DNA of 64,000 bases from a virus, in the IMG/VR virus record IMGVR_UViG_3300018080_006015, positions 55,630 to 119,629 of that record. One strand, written 5' to 3'. Below are positions 1-7,716 of the stretch, in pieces. The notes below the pieces were generated by a model, which searched no databases, was not told where the DNA came from, and worked only from the letters and a program-made list of their open reading frames with translations. The translations under genes were made by a program, and so were the position numbers. Position 1 is the stretch's first letter. Every line of letters starts with the position of its first letter.

Positions 1-1218
1 GGCTTTTATAATGGCAAAAGTTATTGTTATCAGATTTCTTTTACTGGTGGCAGGAAAATTATAGGAACTCCAAATCATAAATTACTTATATTAGGAAATA
101 ATCTTGGGACTTTTCGATGGGCTCAGTTGGAGGATATAAAGCCTGGCGATTTTGTAGTTGGAAGAATTGGCCTGGGTTGTTTTGGGAATAGTCAAAAACA
201 TTTTTCTACTACATTGGGGAATTTCAAATCTAGTATTTCTGGAGGAAATACAAAAAAGGTTAAATTACCCAATAGAATGAGTAAAAAATTAGCTAGGTTA
301 CTTGGGTATTTGACTTCTGACGGATCTGTATCTGATAATGGTATTCGGTTATCACAGTTGCGTAATAATGTGGTGGATGATTTTATAAATATCATAAAAG
401 ATATATTTGGTATTGAATGTTATGTGTGTCCAGACAATCGTGTGGAAGGATTGGTTTCTGTTCAGGTTAATAGTCGTATTGTTCGTGATTTTGTGCGTTA
501 CTTAGGAATAAACGGTAAAGCTCATGAAAAAACTGTTCCCAGATCTATTTTTAAATGCGCTGGTAGACAGCAAACAGCTGAATTTATTAAGGGATTAACG
601 TTGGATGGATTTGTGTCATGTAAAAAATTAGGTATAATGACATCTTCTAGTAAGCAGTTGTGTGCGGAGATTCAAATTATTTTAGATCAGTTTGGAATTG
701 ATTCTGGTATTGTCAAGGTAAATAAAGAAGGAACAATAAGAGAGTTTCCCGGTGGTAATAAATATGCTACAAAGGATGCGTGGACTGTTTATTGTGGCAT
801 GAATGAATCTCAAAAATTTATAGAAAAGATAGGCTTTGCTGAAGACCGAAAAATAGATGAGGCGACAAAAAAACTTAGAGGACCATCTAGGAAATCTTTG
901 GTAGGTCATATTCCTGATTTGAATGTTAGAAATGTATTTAGAAAGAATATTCTTCCGTCAATAAAATCAAACAAATTGTATGAAATGTTTTATTCAATGA
1001 CATGTTATAATAAACAAGGTATGGATATTACAAGAGATACATTGTTAATGTTATGTGATATGGGTTTAGATGTGTCAAAATATAAATCTGAAATATTTGA
1101 TGAGACTTTTGTTTTTAGAAAAGTTGTTAGCTCTGATTTTGTGTGGGAAAAAGATACGTATGATTTATCAGTTGAACATGGCCGCTCTTATGTTGTTAAT
1201 AATTTTGTATCTCATAAT
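1..1218 (+). mobile_element. Intein with LAGLIDADG homing endonuclease (N-terminal splice site outside window)
   Basis: A protein-splicing element inside the ribonucleotide reductase frame. The block B signature TPNHK lies at bases 67-81. Two LAGLIDADG-like helices are visible: LLGYLTSDG at 298-324 and FIKGLTLDGF at 583-612, each followed by an amphipathic stretch, as in monomeric two-motif homing endonucleases. The C-terminal splicing block reads SVEHGRSYVVNNFVSHN and ends with Asn at 1216-1218; the +1 extein residue is Thr. The penultimate His and terminal Asn needed for Asn cyclisation are present, so the C-terminal half appears splicing-competent. The N-terminal nucleophile cannot be seen. 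Insertion lies just before TINLP, a conserved reductase segment, which is typical of inteins. Confidence 0.88.
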
Positions 1219-1896
1219 ACAATAAATTTGCCGAGAAACACAAAACCACAGGTAATTGCTGATATTTATTGGTATGCGTGGAAAAATAATTTAAAAGGAA
1301 TTACCGTGTATGTAGAGGGAACAAAAGATGGTGTTCTTGTTCCAGATGTTGATGAATGTGGAAGGCCATTGAAGATTATTCCCTCAAATGCTCCTAAAAG
1401 GCCCAAAGAGTTAAATTGTGAAATTCATTACGCAACAATTAAGGGAACAAAATGGGCAATTTTGATAGGATTACTGCATAATTACCCATATGAGATGTTC
1501 ATGGGGAAAGCGGAAAAATTCGATATTCCCAATAAATTCAAGGAAGCAAAAATTGTAAAAATTAAAAAGGGAGTATATAATTTATTAACAAATAGCAATG
1601 AATTGTTGGTAGGTGATATAGTTAAAACATCTGACAATGATGATGGAGCATGGACATCTAGAGTTATGTCCATGGCATTAAGACATGGTATTCCTGTTGA
1701 TTATTTGGCAGATCAATTATCAAAGGATGGTAGTGTTGTAGATATAAATAATGTATTAGCCAGGCTTTTAAGAAGATATATAAAGGTAAGAGATAAGAGT
1801 CGCCAGGAAACATGTCCGCAATGTGGTAGTCCTGAACTTATTTATTCCGAAGGTTGTAAAAAGTGTGGTGGTTGTGGTTGGACAGGATGTGGCTAA
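1..1896 (+). CDS. nrdJ: Class II ribonucleotide reductase, intein-containing, 5' end outside window
   Basis: The frame is open from the first base, so the gene begins upstream and no internal Met or TTG is its start. Residues 1-406 of the visible part are intein. The C-terminal extein starts at base 1219 with TINLPRN, a motif conserved in adenosylcobalamin-dependent ribonucleotide reductases, and runs 225 residues. The segment NAPKRPKELNCEIHYATIKG and the C-terminal cysteine cluster (CPQCG, then EGCKKCGGCGWTGC) fit class II enzymes, where terminal cysteines re-reduce the active site. The enzyme converts ribonucleotides to deoxyribonucleotides for phage DNA synthesis in the cytoplasm. The catalytic barrel and active-site cysteines lie outside the window, so class II rather than class I rests on the C-terminal pattern. 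Followed by 30 bp of AT-rich DNA and small unknown genes. Confidence 0.85.
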   Translation, partial: GFYNGKSYCYQISFTGGRKIIGTPNHKLLILGNNLGTFRWAQLEDIKPGDFVVGRIGLGCFGNSQKHFSTTLGNFKSSISGGNTKKVKLPNRMSKKLARLLGYLTSDGSVSDNGIRLSQLRNNVVDDFINIIKDIFGIECYVCPDNRVEGLVSVQVNSRIVRDFVRYLGINGKAHEKTVPRSIFKCAGRQQTAEFIKGLTLDGFVSCKKLGIMTSSSKQLCAEIQIILDQFGIDSGIVKVNKEGTIREFPGGNKYATKDAWTVYCGMNESQKFIEKIGFAEDRKIDEATKKLRGPSRKSLVGHIPDLNVRNVFRKNILPSIKSNKLYEMFYSMTCYNKQGMDITRDTLLMLCDMGLDVSKYKSEIFDETFVFRKVVSSDFVWEKDTYDLSVEHGRSYVVNNFVSHNTINLPRNTKPQVIADIYWYAWKNNLKGITVYVEGTKDGVLVPDVDECGRPLKIIPSNAPKRPKELNCEIHYATIKGTKWAILIGLLHNYPYEMFMGKAEKFDIPNKFKEAKIVKIKKGVYNLLTNSNELLVGDIVKTSDNDDGAWTSRVMSMALRHGIPVDYLADQLSKDGSVVDINNVLARLLRRYIKVRDKSRQETCPQCGSPELIYSEGCKKCGGCGWTGCG

Positions 1897-1926
1897 TTTT
1901 TTTGTTAAATAAATAAAAAAAAGTTA

Positions 1927-2301
1927 ATGAAGAGTGTTATATTAGCTAACAGGGATACATGTCGTATTGTCGAAGAGGAGGCAAAATACGAATTTACCAT
2001 ACATATTTTAGAAAGTATGGGTATCCCTGAGGACGTGTTGGAAGAATGTTTTCCAGAAGGTGGTTTTAATGATTTTTCTGTAAATCATAAAATTAAACTT
2101 AGAGATATATTAAGAAAATTTGATATAACTATATTGGGAAATGGTGATGGGGGATTTAAGATATACGTTGATAAAGAGGTTGTGGCTGAATGGAAAAAAA
2201 GTATTTATTATCTAAAAAAAGATATGTCAAAACTTAAACCATCAGACCAATTGTATGTAGAAGTCCATGTCGAATATTGGACTATTTTTGAGGAGGAATA
2301 A
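1927..2301 (+). CDS. Hypothetical protein, 124 aa
   Basis: No family recognised. The protein is soluble, mildly acidic and probably alpha/beta, with an N-terminal helix-rich half (KYEFTIHILESMGIPEDVLEECF) and a lysine-rich middle. It starts with ATG 30 bp after the reductase stop. No clear Shine-Dalgarno is present in the A-rich leader, so translation may rely on the unstructured A-rich sequence. It ends one base before the next start, which points to co-transcription with the downstream small genes and metallo-aminopeptidase. Confidence 0.6.
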   Translation: MKSVILANRDTCRIVEEEAKYEFTIHILESMGIPEDVLEECFPEGGFNDFSVNHKIKLRDILRKFDITILGNGDGGFKIYVDKEVVAEWKKSIYYLKKDMSKLKPSDQLYVEVHVEYWTIFEEE

Positions 2302-2302
2302 T

Positions 2303-2608
2303 ATGGATAAAGATAATGTAACCGAAGAAACAAAAACAGAAGAGACCGAAACAGAAGCGGTTGTTGAAGAAAAAGCACGATTTGTGTCTAGCGAAGACCT
2401 TGAAAAGATTCGTAATGCTAGAGCAAATCTTGGATTTATGACAATGCAGCTTGAAAAGGTAACTACCGATAAGCGTAGCGCTGAATTGGTATACGAGAAC
2501 CTTATGCTTCGTGTTTATATGAAGTATGGTCTTGGAGAGATGCATTTTGTGAATGAGGAAACTGGTGAAATTCAGGTGCGTAAAGTAGTAGAGGATCAAA
2601 CGGGATAA
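2303..2608 (+). CDS. Acidic hypothetical protein, 101 aa
   Basis: Start chosen at ATG 2303 because a strong GAGGAGG lies about 6 bp upstream; a longer in-frame start at 2267 would overlap the previous gene and has no such site. The first 25 residues are almost all Asp/Glu/Thr/Lys (an EETKTEETETEAVVEE run) and probably disordered. The rest looks like a helical hairpin (SEDLEKIRNARANLGFMTMQ and LVYENLMLRVYMKYGLG) ending in a TGEIQVRKVV strand. Small phage proteins of this shape with a KYGLGE motif are common and uncharacterised. Function unknown. Confidence 0.65.
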   Translation: MDKDNVTEETKTEETETEAVVEEKARFVSSEDLEKIRNARANLGFMTMQLEKVTTDKRSAELVYENLMLRVYMKYGLGEMHFVNEETGEIQVRKVVEDQTG

Positions 2609-2614
2609 TCAATT

Positions 2615-2893
2615 ATGAAGCACACTATAAATGATTTGGCTGATATGGTAGTAGTACGTAATCATTTGCAATTATTGGCAAATGGGCCTCGTGGTGGTCC
2701 CGTAAGTAGAGATGAAGAAAAGGCTATTCGGGAATTTATAGAAAAACTAGATCGCAATATAATTAATTGCGCACTTAGTGATAAGTGTCTTTGTGGCGGA
2801 TCTGGTTGTTGTAAAAAGTCAGCAAAAAAGAAAACAACAAAGAAAACGACTACAAAAGTTGTTAGGAAAAGCCAAGATAACGCCGATGAATAA
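2615..2893 (+). CDS. Small protein with Cys cluster and Lys-rich, histone-like tail, 92 aa
   Basis: The first 55 residues form a helical domain (MKHTINDLADMVVVRNHLQL). Then comes a short cysteine cluster, CLCGGSGCCKK, and a tail rich in Lys and Thr (AKKKTTKKTTTKVVRKS), similar in composition to histone H1-like tails. Such a tail would bind nucleic acid; the cysteine cluster could bind a metal. Both are inferences from composition. The last eight bases overlap the start of the methionine aminopeptidase gene, so the two are probably translationally coupled. Confidence 0.6.
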   Translation: MKHTINDLADMVVVRNHLQLLANGPRGGPVSRDEEKAIREFIEKLDRNIINCALSDKCLCGGSGCCKKSAKKKTTKKTTTKVVRKSQDNADE

Positions 2894-3677
2894 AGACAGA
2901 TTTGCTGAGAACCAATTTATTGTATTAAAAGACGATAAGTGGTTAGAAAGACAGCGATATGCCGGCTCGGTTGTGGCGAAGTGTTTATATCAAGCAAGAC
3001 AAATGATAGAGCAAAAAACTCCTAATTTGTCATTAAAAGATATTGAGCATGAGTGTGTTAAAATAATAAAAGACAAAGATTGTTATCCTACCTTCTTGAA
3101 TTATAAGGGGTTTCCCGGGGCTATATGTGCGTCTGTTAACAAGCAATTAGTCCACGGGATTCCCTCTAATTATAAATTAAAAAATGGTGATATTGTAAAA
3201 ATTGATATTGGCGCTACTTTTGAAGGTGCTATAGGAGATGCTGCAATAACTGTTATTTATGGCGATCCCATTTTATCTAAACATACAGAAATGATTGAAG
3301 TTTGTAAAAAATCATTATATTTGGCAATATCATCTATTGAAGTTGGAAAAAGGTTGGGCATAATCGGCGAAACTATAGATAAATATGTAAAATCATCGGG
3401 TTTTAAGCTGATAGCCTCATATGGTGGTCATGGAATTTCATACAATACCCCACATGCGCAACCTTTTGTATCGAATCGTGCAAATAAAGATAGTGGCGTT
3501 AGAATACAGCCGGGAATGTCTATTACTATAGAACCAATGGTAACTATTGGTAGTGACAAGACAAAAGTAGAACGAGATGGTTGGACAGTTACTACAAAAG
3601 ATGTATCCTCACATTTTGAGCACTCTTTATTTATACGTGAAGATTCAGTAGAAATTCTTACTAAATTGGAAAATTAA
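2886..3677 (+). CDS. map: Methionine aminopeptidase, type I
   Basis: Removes the initiator methionine from new proteins. From ATG 2886 the protein has 263 residues, matching the usual 250-265 of type I enzymes; longer in-frame starts run deep into the preceding gene. All key residues are visible: His90 (LVHGIP), metal ligands Asp107 (KIDIGA), Asp118 (AIGDAA), His182 (GGHGI), Glu216 (TIEPM) and Glu245 (HFEHS). These correspond to His79, Asp97, Asp108, His171, Glu204 and Glu235 of the Escherichia coli enzyme. No SH3-like or zinc-finger extension is present. It overlaps the preceding gene by 8 bp and is followed after 1 bp by a 58-codon gene. It may help process the large amount of structural protein made late, though that role is inferred. 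Confidence 0.95.
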   Translation: MNKDRFAENQFIVLKDDKWLERQRYAGSVVAKCLYQARQMIEQKTPNLSLKDIEHECVKIIKDKDCYPTFLNYKGFPGAICASVNKQLVHGIPSNYKLKNGDIVKIDIGATFEGAIGDAAITVIYGDPILSKHTEMIEVCKKSLYLAISSIEVGKRLGIIGETIDKYVKSSGFKLIASYGGHGISYNTPHAQPFVSNRANKDSGVRIQPGMSITIEPMVTIGSDKTKVERDGWTVTTKDVSSHFEHSLFIREDSVEILTKLEN

Positions 3678-3678
3678 A

Positions 3679-3855
3679 ATGAGAATAGAATTCGATGAAA
3701 AAGGTAATAATTTTATTGAAATAAGGGAAGTGGGGGAGAATATCGCTGTAATATTATCTTCTCAAGACGGAAATAATATTTCAAAAACAATTGTAAATTC
3801 GGTATATTTAACAAAGGAGCAATTTTCGAATATTATTAAAGAGCTAGGGTTATAA
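3679..3855 (+). CDS. Small hypothetical protein, 58 aa
   Basis: An uninterrupted ATG-to-TAA frame starting 1 bp after the aminopeptidase stop. It encodes MRIEFDEKGNNFIEIREVGE then a hydrophobic strand (IAVILSSQ) and a C-terminal helix (LTKEQFSNIIKEL). The alternating pattern suggests a small beta-sheet plus helix fold. Tight spacing and the same strand support a real gene in the same operon. No family recognised. Confidence 0.55.
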   Translation: MRIEFDEKGNNFIEIREVGENIAVILSSQDGNNISKTIVNSVYLTKEQFSNIIKELGL

Positions 3856-3870
3856 TCAGATTTTATCTAT

Positions 3871-3899
3871 TTGTCGAGTAGTAATGTTTAAGTTATATT
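3871..3899 (+). promoter_or_regulatory. Candidate sigma70-like promoter
   Basis: TTGTCG (3871-3876) and TATATT (3894-3899) are separated by exactly 17 bp and lie 61 bp upstream of the winged-helix-like gene, in the only non-coding gap of this block. The match to TTGACA/TATAAT is 4/6 and 5/6. AT-rich DNA gives such matches by chance, so this is only a candidate. Confidence 0.35.
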
Positions 3900-3960
3900 G
3901 TGTTGTAATCGTGTAACTAGTACAAATTATAGGAGAAATTAAAATTGTAGGAGAATATTT

Positions 3961-4296
3961 ATGAAAGCCAGACTAAATAAAGTAAAAGTTGATATTTTAG
4001 TTAATAGAATAAATAGGCGTAAGCTTACAAATAATACTCAGCGCGCATTGTTGTCATTGTTGATTCGTAAGGGACAATGGATGTCAAGAACTACGTTACG
4101 TATGCCAAATGTAGGTTCTCGTATTCGTGATCTGCGAAAATCAGAGTTTGGCGCCTTTAAAGTAGATTGTGTAAATGCAAATAAACTTAGTCGTAAGCGA
4201 GGAAGTAAGATTACGACACGTCCAACTTATTATAGGTTGGATCCTAAATCAATAACACTAAAGGCCTTAAAACGAGCGTTTAAGGGGGTGATATAG
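3961..4296 (+). CDS. Small basic winged-helix-like DNA-binding protein, 111 aa
   Basis: A strongly basic protein. Residues 25-60 read as a helix-turn-helix: helix TQRALLSLLIRKG, turn, then MSRTTLRMPNVGSRIRDLRK as the recognition helix, followed by a probable wing (FGAFKVDCVN) and RPTYYRLDPKS. This order matches winged-helix domains used by many small phage proteins to bind DNA. TAGGAGA precedes the ATG. It has its own candidate promoter and is followed by a strong terminator, so it may be a separate unit. A regulatory role for the adjacent late fibre genes is possible but unsupported by direct evidence. Confidence 0.6.
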   Translation: MKARLNKVKVDILVNRINRRKLTNNTQRALLSLLIRKGQWMSRTTLRMPNVGSRIRDLRKSEFGAFKVDCVNANKLSRKRGSKITTRPTYYRLDPKSITLKALKRAFKGVI

Positions 4297-4322
4297 AGAC
4301 TAAAATTAATATTTAGCAGACC

Positions 4323-4378
4323 GTTGTGTATAAAACCCGGTGACGATTTCGTCACCGGGTTTTTTGTTTTTACACAAC
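4323..4378 (+). terminator. Rho-independent terminator with nested outer inverted repeat
   Basis: Core stem AAAACCCGGTGACG (4332-4345) pairs perfectly with its complement at 4350-4363 around an ATTT loop, and the T-run begins in the right arm and continues to 4370 with one G. An additional outer pair, GTTGTGTA (4323-4330) and TACACAAC (4371-4378), encloses the whole element. It separates the DNA-binding protein gene from the fibre block. Confidence 0.92.
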
Positions 4379-4425
4379 CCGTGTTTCCATTATCTAATTA
4401 TTTTTACAGGCATATTTGAGCATAC

Positions 4426-4454
4426 TTGTGAGATCGTACAGAAATACCTGTAAT
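4426..4454 (+). promoter_or_regulatory. Candidate promoter upstream of fibre block
   Basis: TTGTGA (4426-4431) and TGTAAT (4449-4454) with a 17-bp spacer sit after the terminator and 33 bp before the first fibre-block gene. A partial inverted repeat, TACAGGCATATT (4405-4416) and AATACCTGTA (4443-4452), overlaps it and could be an operator. Transcription of the fibre block must begin near here because of the terminator, but the exact boxes are uncertain. Confidence 0.3.
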
Positions 4455-4487
4455 ATATGTTTTTTAACAACAAAGTAAAGCTGAAAT

Positions 4488-5057
4488 ATGGGTTATAGTA
4501 GTTATCCAAATAAAGTAGATGGTTCAATTGAGCTTCCACCAACTGTTGACAATGTTACACCTGTTAAAGGCGAAGTTGTTAACAGATTAAGAGATGCCAT
4601 TATTGCTATAGAATCTGAACTTGGTGTGTTGCCTAGTGGGACATATGGTACCGTTAGAGCCAGGTTAGATGCTATGGAGGCTCTATTAAGCTGGTTAATT
4701 AAAAAAGTTACCGGTGGTGGTACGGGTGCAGCTGGTGGAGTTCCAACACATAAAGATAAGGCGCTAAGTCCGTTTGTCACTGCTGGAGATGGTTCTTGGA
4801 CCGGATTGTCATTAACAAAGACTCCTGCAAAAGCGACAAACGGAAATGCCTATGTAACCGTTACCATTAATGGATTATCAAGTGTTGTTGGTAATGGTGC
4901 GATAAATAGAGAGTGTTATTTTTCCGGTGATGGTGGGGCTACGGCAAGAACTTATAAGCAATTACAAGCCGGAGATCGTTTATATTGGAATGGTATTATT
5001 GCTAATATGGAGCTGGATCCTAATGATACAGTAGATTTTCATTATGACGTTGTTTAA
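4488..5057 (+). CDS. Short fibre-associated protein, 189 aa
   Basis: The first 65 residues (PPTVDNVTPVKGEVVNRLRD, AIIAIESELGV, GTYGTVRARLDAMEAL) match a segment common at the N-termini of phage tail-fibre and collar proteins, where it forms a helical attachment or trimerising region. Residues about 85-189 form a beta domain (DKALSPFVT, YVTVTINGLSS, CYFSGDGGATA, GDRLYWNG, DTVDFHYDVV) that is repeated in the gene at 7717. It is the first gene of the fibre block and lacks the repeat modules of its larger neighbours, so it may be a connector between the particle and a long fibre. Start ATG has only a weak ribosome site. Confidence 0.65.
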   Translation: MGYSSYPNKVDGSIELPPTVDNVTPVKGEVVNRLRDAIIAIESELGVLPSGTYGTVRARLDAMEALLSWLIKKVTGGGTGAAGGVPTHKDKALSPFVTAGDGSWTGLSLTKTPAKATNGNAYVTVTINGLSSVVGNGAINRECYFSGDGGATARTYKQLQAGDRLYWNGIIANMELDPNDTVDFHYDVV

Positions 5058-5072
5058 TTTAGTAGGGCAAAT

Positions 5073-7658
5073 ATGAGCGGCAAAGTAAATCTAAAACAAC
5101 TATTTCAATCTGATGCGGTTGGAGGCGGAATTATCCATTATGATGGTGATAATTGGGCGTCTTTTAATTCAATGTGCGTATTTGATCATATTGCCGGCCT
5201 CGGGGATGGTTATTGTGATTCAATTGTGTGGATATTTAATGATGATCAACAACCTGTATTAGGTCAGCTTGGGTCTCTAAGTGGTGATGGTTACGATTTT
5301 ATTATTCAAGCACAACCAACTACAGCTCCTGGATCACGGGGTGGTCATTTGGTTTTATCTCCTGGTGTTGGGGATGCATCTAATGGAGAGGTTATTTTTG
5401 TAGTTGGAGCAATTGGTGGACCAGCAGCTGTTGATATGGCCGTTTTAGGTCGTGATGTTGATGGTCCATATTTTGAATTTACAGAAGATGCTGATGTGTG
5501 GCTTGGTCATGGCATAAGAGAATCAGCTGGTAATGGAAGATTATTACATTTTGAAGCGCAAGAGTCTATTTCAGCTTTTTCACGTGGTGGAGAACTAAGG
5601 TTAAGTGGTGGTGTAGGTGAGGCAACCGCAAATTGGCACGGCCCTGTTACAATTTATAGTGGTTCAACTCAGGCGGCATCTTTTGATTATTATCATGCCG
5701 ATATAGATGTTAGGGTTGAGATTGAGCCGGCAGGTCTTGTTGCTACTGGAGAAAGTGCGGTAGATGTAGATTTAAACATTGCTGATGTTGATGATGTTTT
5801 TGCCGTAAGTGCCACATATACTCGTGGGACAACAATAAGTGGAGATAAATTATACGGATGTTACGCGGGTACACCTGGTGATTATTCTGCGGCTGGCGGT
5901 GATAGCAGAGAGGTGAGAGTTGCTGCCTATACAGCTAAAACGCCATTTAATGCTCAGTCAGCTGCAACAATATCAGCATTTTATATTGTTGGAGATTCTT
6001 CTGGTACAAATACTTATGATTATGGATTGTTCTGTCGTGATGAAACTCTTAGAATTGGCACAGAAGCTATTAATGTAAATAACGGCCCTGATATTGAGAT
6101 CATAGCGGGAGATGGAGAAGAAAGTGGAATTACTAATGGCGGTGATATTATTTTAATAGCCGGTGATGGTTATGGAGGTGGAAATGATGGTGTTGTTTAT
6201 ATTCCTGGAAAGCTGACGGTTGACGGTGCTTTAGATCCTATTTCTGTAATTATTCAAGACAAGGTGGCCGGTGATAGTGCATATTTACAAAGTTATGATG
6301 GTTACGCTGTGTCATTCGTTAATCCCGGTGATAATTTTGGCCGAATAAGATACAATGATTTAACGCAGGATTGGGAGTATTCAACGCCAAATACTGCTGG
6401 TTGGCTGTCTATAGGTACTGGTGGTGGTGCTGGAGAATGGACACAATCGGCTAATACTTTATATCCAACAACTGCCACAGTAGATACGTGGCAATTCCAA
6501 GAAGATCCGGCTTTGGGTGGAGTATTAATAACTCAAGAAGACAACACTTTGAGTAGTGGTTCGGGAGAGACTTTTACCATTAGGGCTCAGGCGGCTACTG
6601 GCGGTGGTGGTCGTGGTGGAACATTAGTGTTACAGCAGAGTGCTGGTGCATTTGTTGATGGCAGTGTAGATGTTTGGGATGCGGCTACGCCTACACCAAA
6701 TGTAATAATGAGATGGCTTGATGATGGCCCGTATTGTCATGTTCCAAAATTTGCATTTTTATCTAGCGTAGTTAATCCGACCATTATTCATGAAGCGATT
6801 GCTACTGCGGGGACCGATTTAACCATTCAGGCACAACCATCCGAAGACAATGCTGGTGGAGCATTAATTCTTAACGGTGGTGGTGGAAGTGTAGTTTCTG
6901 GCTCATTTGATGGCGGAAATGTTGAAATAAATGGTGGTGATGCAAATGGAACTGGTGGTAATGGTGGCGATATTCAGTTAACCCCAGGAGGAGGGGGATC
7001 GGCGAGTGGTGATGATGGTGAAGTAATAATGATTTTTGGCTCATCAATTGTAAATACAACCTTTACAACTGACGTTACTGGATATGTTGGCAGTATAGGA
7101 ATTGTATTTTCACAAGCATCTACTAATCCAATAATTACGCAAGATGGGGGTGGTTTAAGCGGCGATCCTGGAGATCCACTGACAATAAAGGCTCAAACAG
7201 GAGCTAGCGATGCACAAGGCGGAGAACTTAGGTTGTTTGGTGGAAATGGCACAACTACATTTGCTGGCGGTGATGTGGTAGTTCACGGCGGTACTTCTTC
7301 ACTTGGTTCTGGGGGAGAGGTACAATTACAAAGCGCAGCAGGTGCGAGCAGAATAAGAGTAGATGATAGTCATTCATATTTGGATGAAGATCTTGAGGTA
7401 ACAGATGATTACGATATTTATCCCACCACTGATGGACAAGGTAGTGTTGGAACAAATGCCAATAGGTTTGGGCTTATACGTGGAGTTACTGTTACTTCTG
7501 GTGACCTGGCGTTTGACGATAGAAAATGCCCAGTGTGTAATCAAGAGTTTCAGGTAGATGACGAGTTAGCATTAAAGGTTATCTGTGTTGAGGATGATGA
7601 TGTAGGACACAGAATTACAAAGACCGTACCAATGCATCAAACATGTTGTAAATCATAA
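5073..7658 (+). CDS. Modular fibre/adhesin protein with C-terminal zinc-ribbon-like motif, 861 aa
   Basis: The N-terminus (VNLKQLFQSDAVGGGIIHYD) matches that of the gene at 7717. Glycine-rich solenoid stretches follow (GGDIILIAGDGYGGGNDG; GGNVEINGGDANGTGGNGGD), with one GKLTVDGALDPISVII hinge at residue 379. The pattern PTIxxE...LTIxAQPS...GGxLxLxGG recurs several times, as in the giant paralogues. The C-terminus differs: from residue 819 it reads CPVCNQEF, then CVEDDDVGH and MHQTCC, a probable treble-clef or zinc-ribbon cluster (CxxC, C, H, CC). This is unusual for a fibre tip and might bind metal or a partner. Probably a structural appendage protein; trimerisation and surface location are inferred. 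Confidence 0.65.
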   Translation: MSGKVNLKQLFQSDAVGGGIIHYDGDNWASFNSMCVFDHIAGLGDGYCDSIVWIFNDDQQPVLGQLGSLSGDGYDFIIQAQPTTAPGSRGGHLVLSPGVGDASNGEVIFVVGAIGGPAAVDMAVLGRDVDGPYFEFTEDADVWLGHGIRESAGNGRLLHFEAQESISAFSRGGELRLSGGVGEATANWHGPVTIYSGSTQAASFDYYHADIDVRVEIEPAGLVATGESAVDVDLNIADVDDVFAVSATYTRGTTISGDKLYGCYAGTPGDYSAAGGDSREVRVAAYTAKTPFNAQSAATISAFYIVGDSSGTNTYDYGLFCRDETLRIGTEAINVNNGPDIEIIAGDGEESGITNGGDIILIAGDGYGGGNDGVVYIPGKLTVDGALDPISVIIQDKVAGDSAYLQSYDGYAVSFVNPGDNFGRIRYNDLTQDWEYSTPNTAGWLSIGTGGGAGEWTQSANTLYPTTATVDTWQFQEDPALGGVLITQEDNTLSSGSGETFTIRAQAATGGGGRGGTLVLQQSAGAFVDGSVDVWDAATPTPNVIMRWLDDGPYCHVPKFAFLSSVVNPTIIHEAIATAGTDLTIQAQPSEDNAGGALILNGGGGSVVSGSFDGGNVEINGGDANGTGGNGGDIQLTPGGGGSASGDDGEVIMIFGSSIVNTTFTTDVTGYVGSIGIVFSQASTNPIITQDGGGLSGDPGDPLTIKAQTGASDAQGGELRLFGGNGTTTFAGGDVVVHGGTSSLGSGGEVQLQSAAGASRIRVDDSHSYLDEDLEVTDDYDIYPTTDGQGSVGTNANRFGLIRGVTVTSGDLAFDDRKCPVCNQEFQVDDELALKVICVEDDDVGHRITKTVPMHQTCCKS

Positions 7659-7716
7659 ACAACAAAAACAACCAACAAAATAGAGAGTCTGACAATAGAA
7701 ATAACAGGTTAAAATC

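Noticed and set aside
2267-2302. Earlier start for the acidic protein at 2303
   Set aside because: It would overlap the previous gene by 35 bp and has no ribosome site, whereas ATG 2303 has GAGGAGG.
2778-2885. Earlier start for methionine aminopeptidase
   Set aside because: The extra 36 residues are a basic frame-shifted reading of the upstream gene's lysine tail and are not part of the family's normal length.
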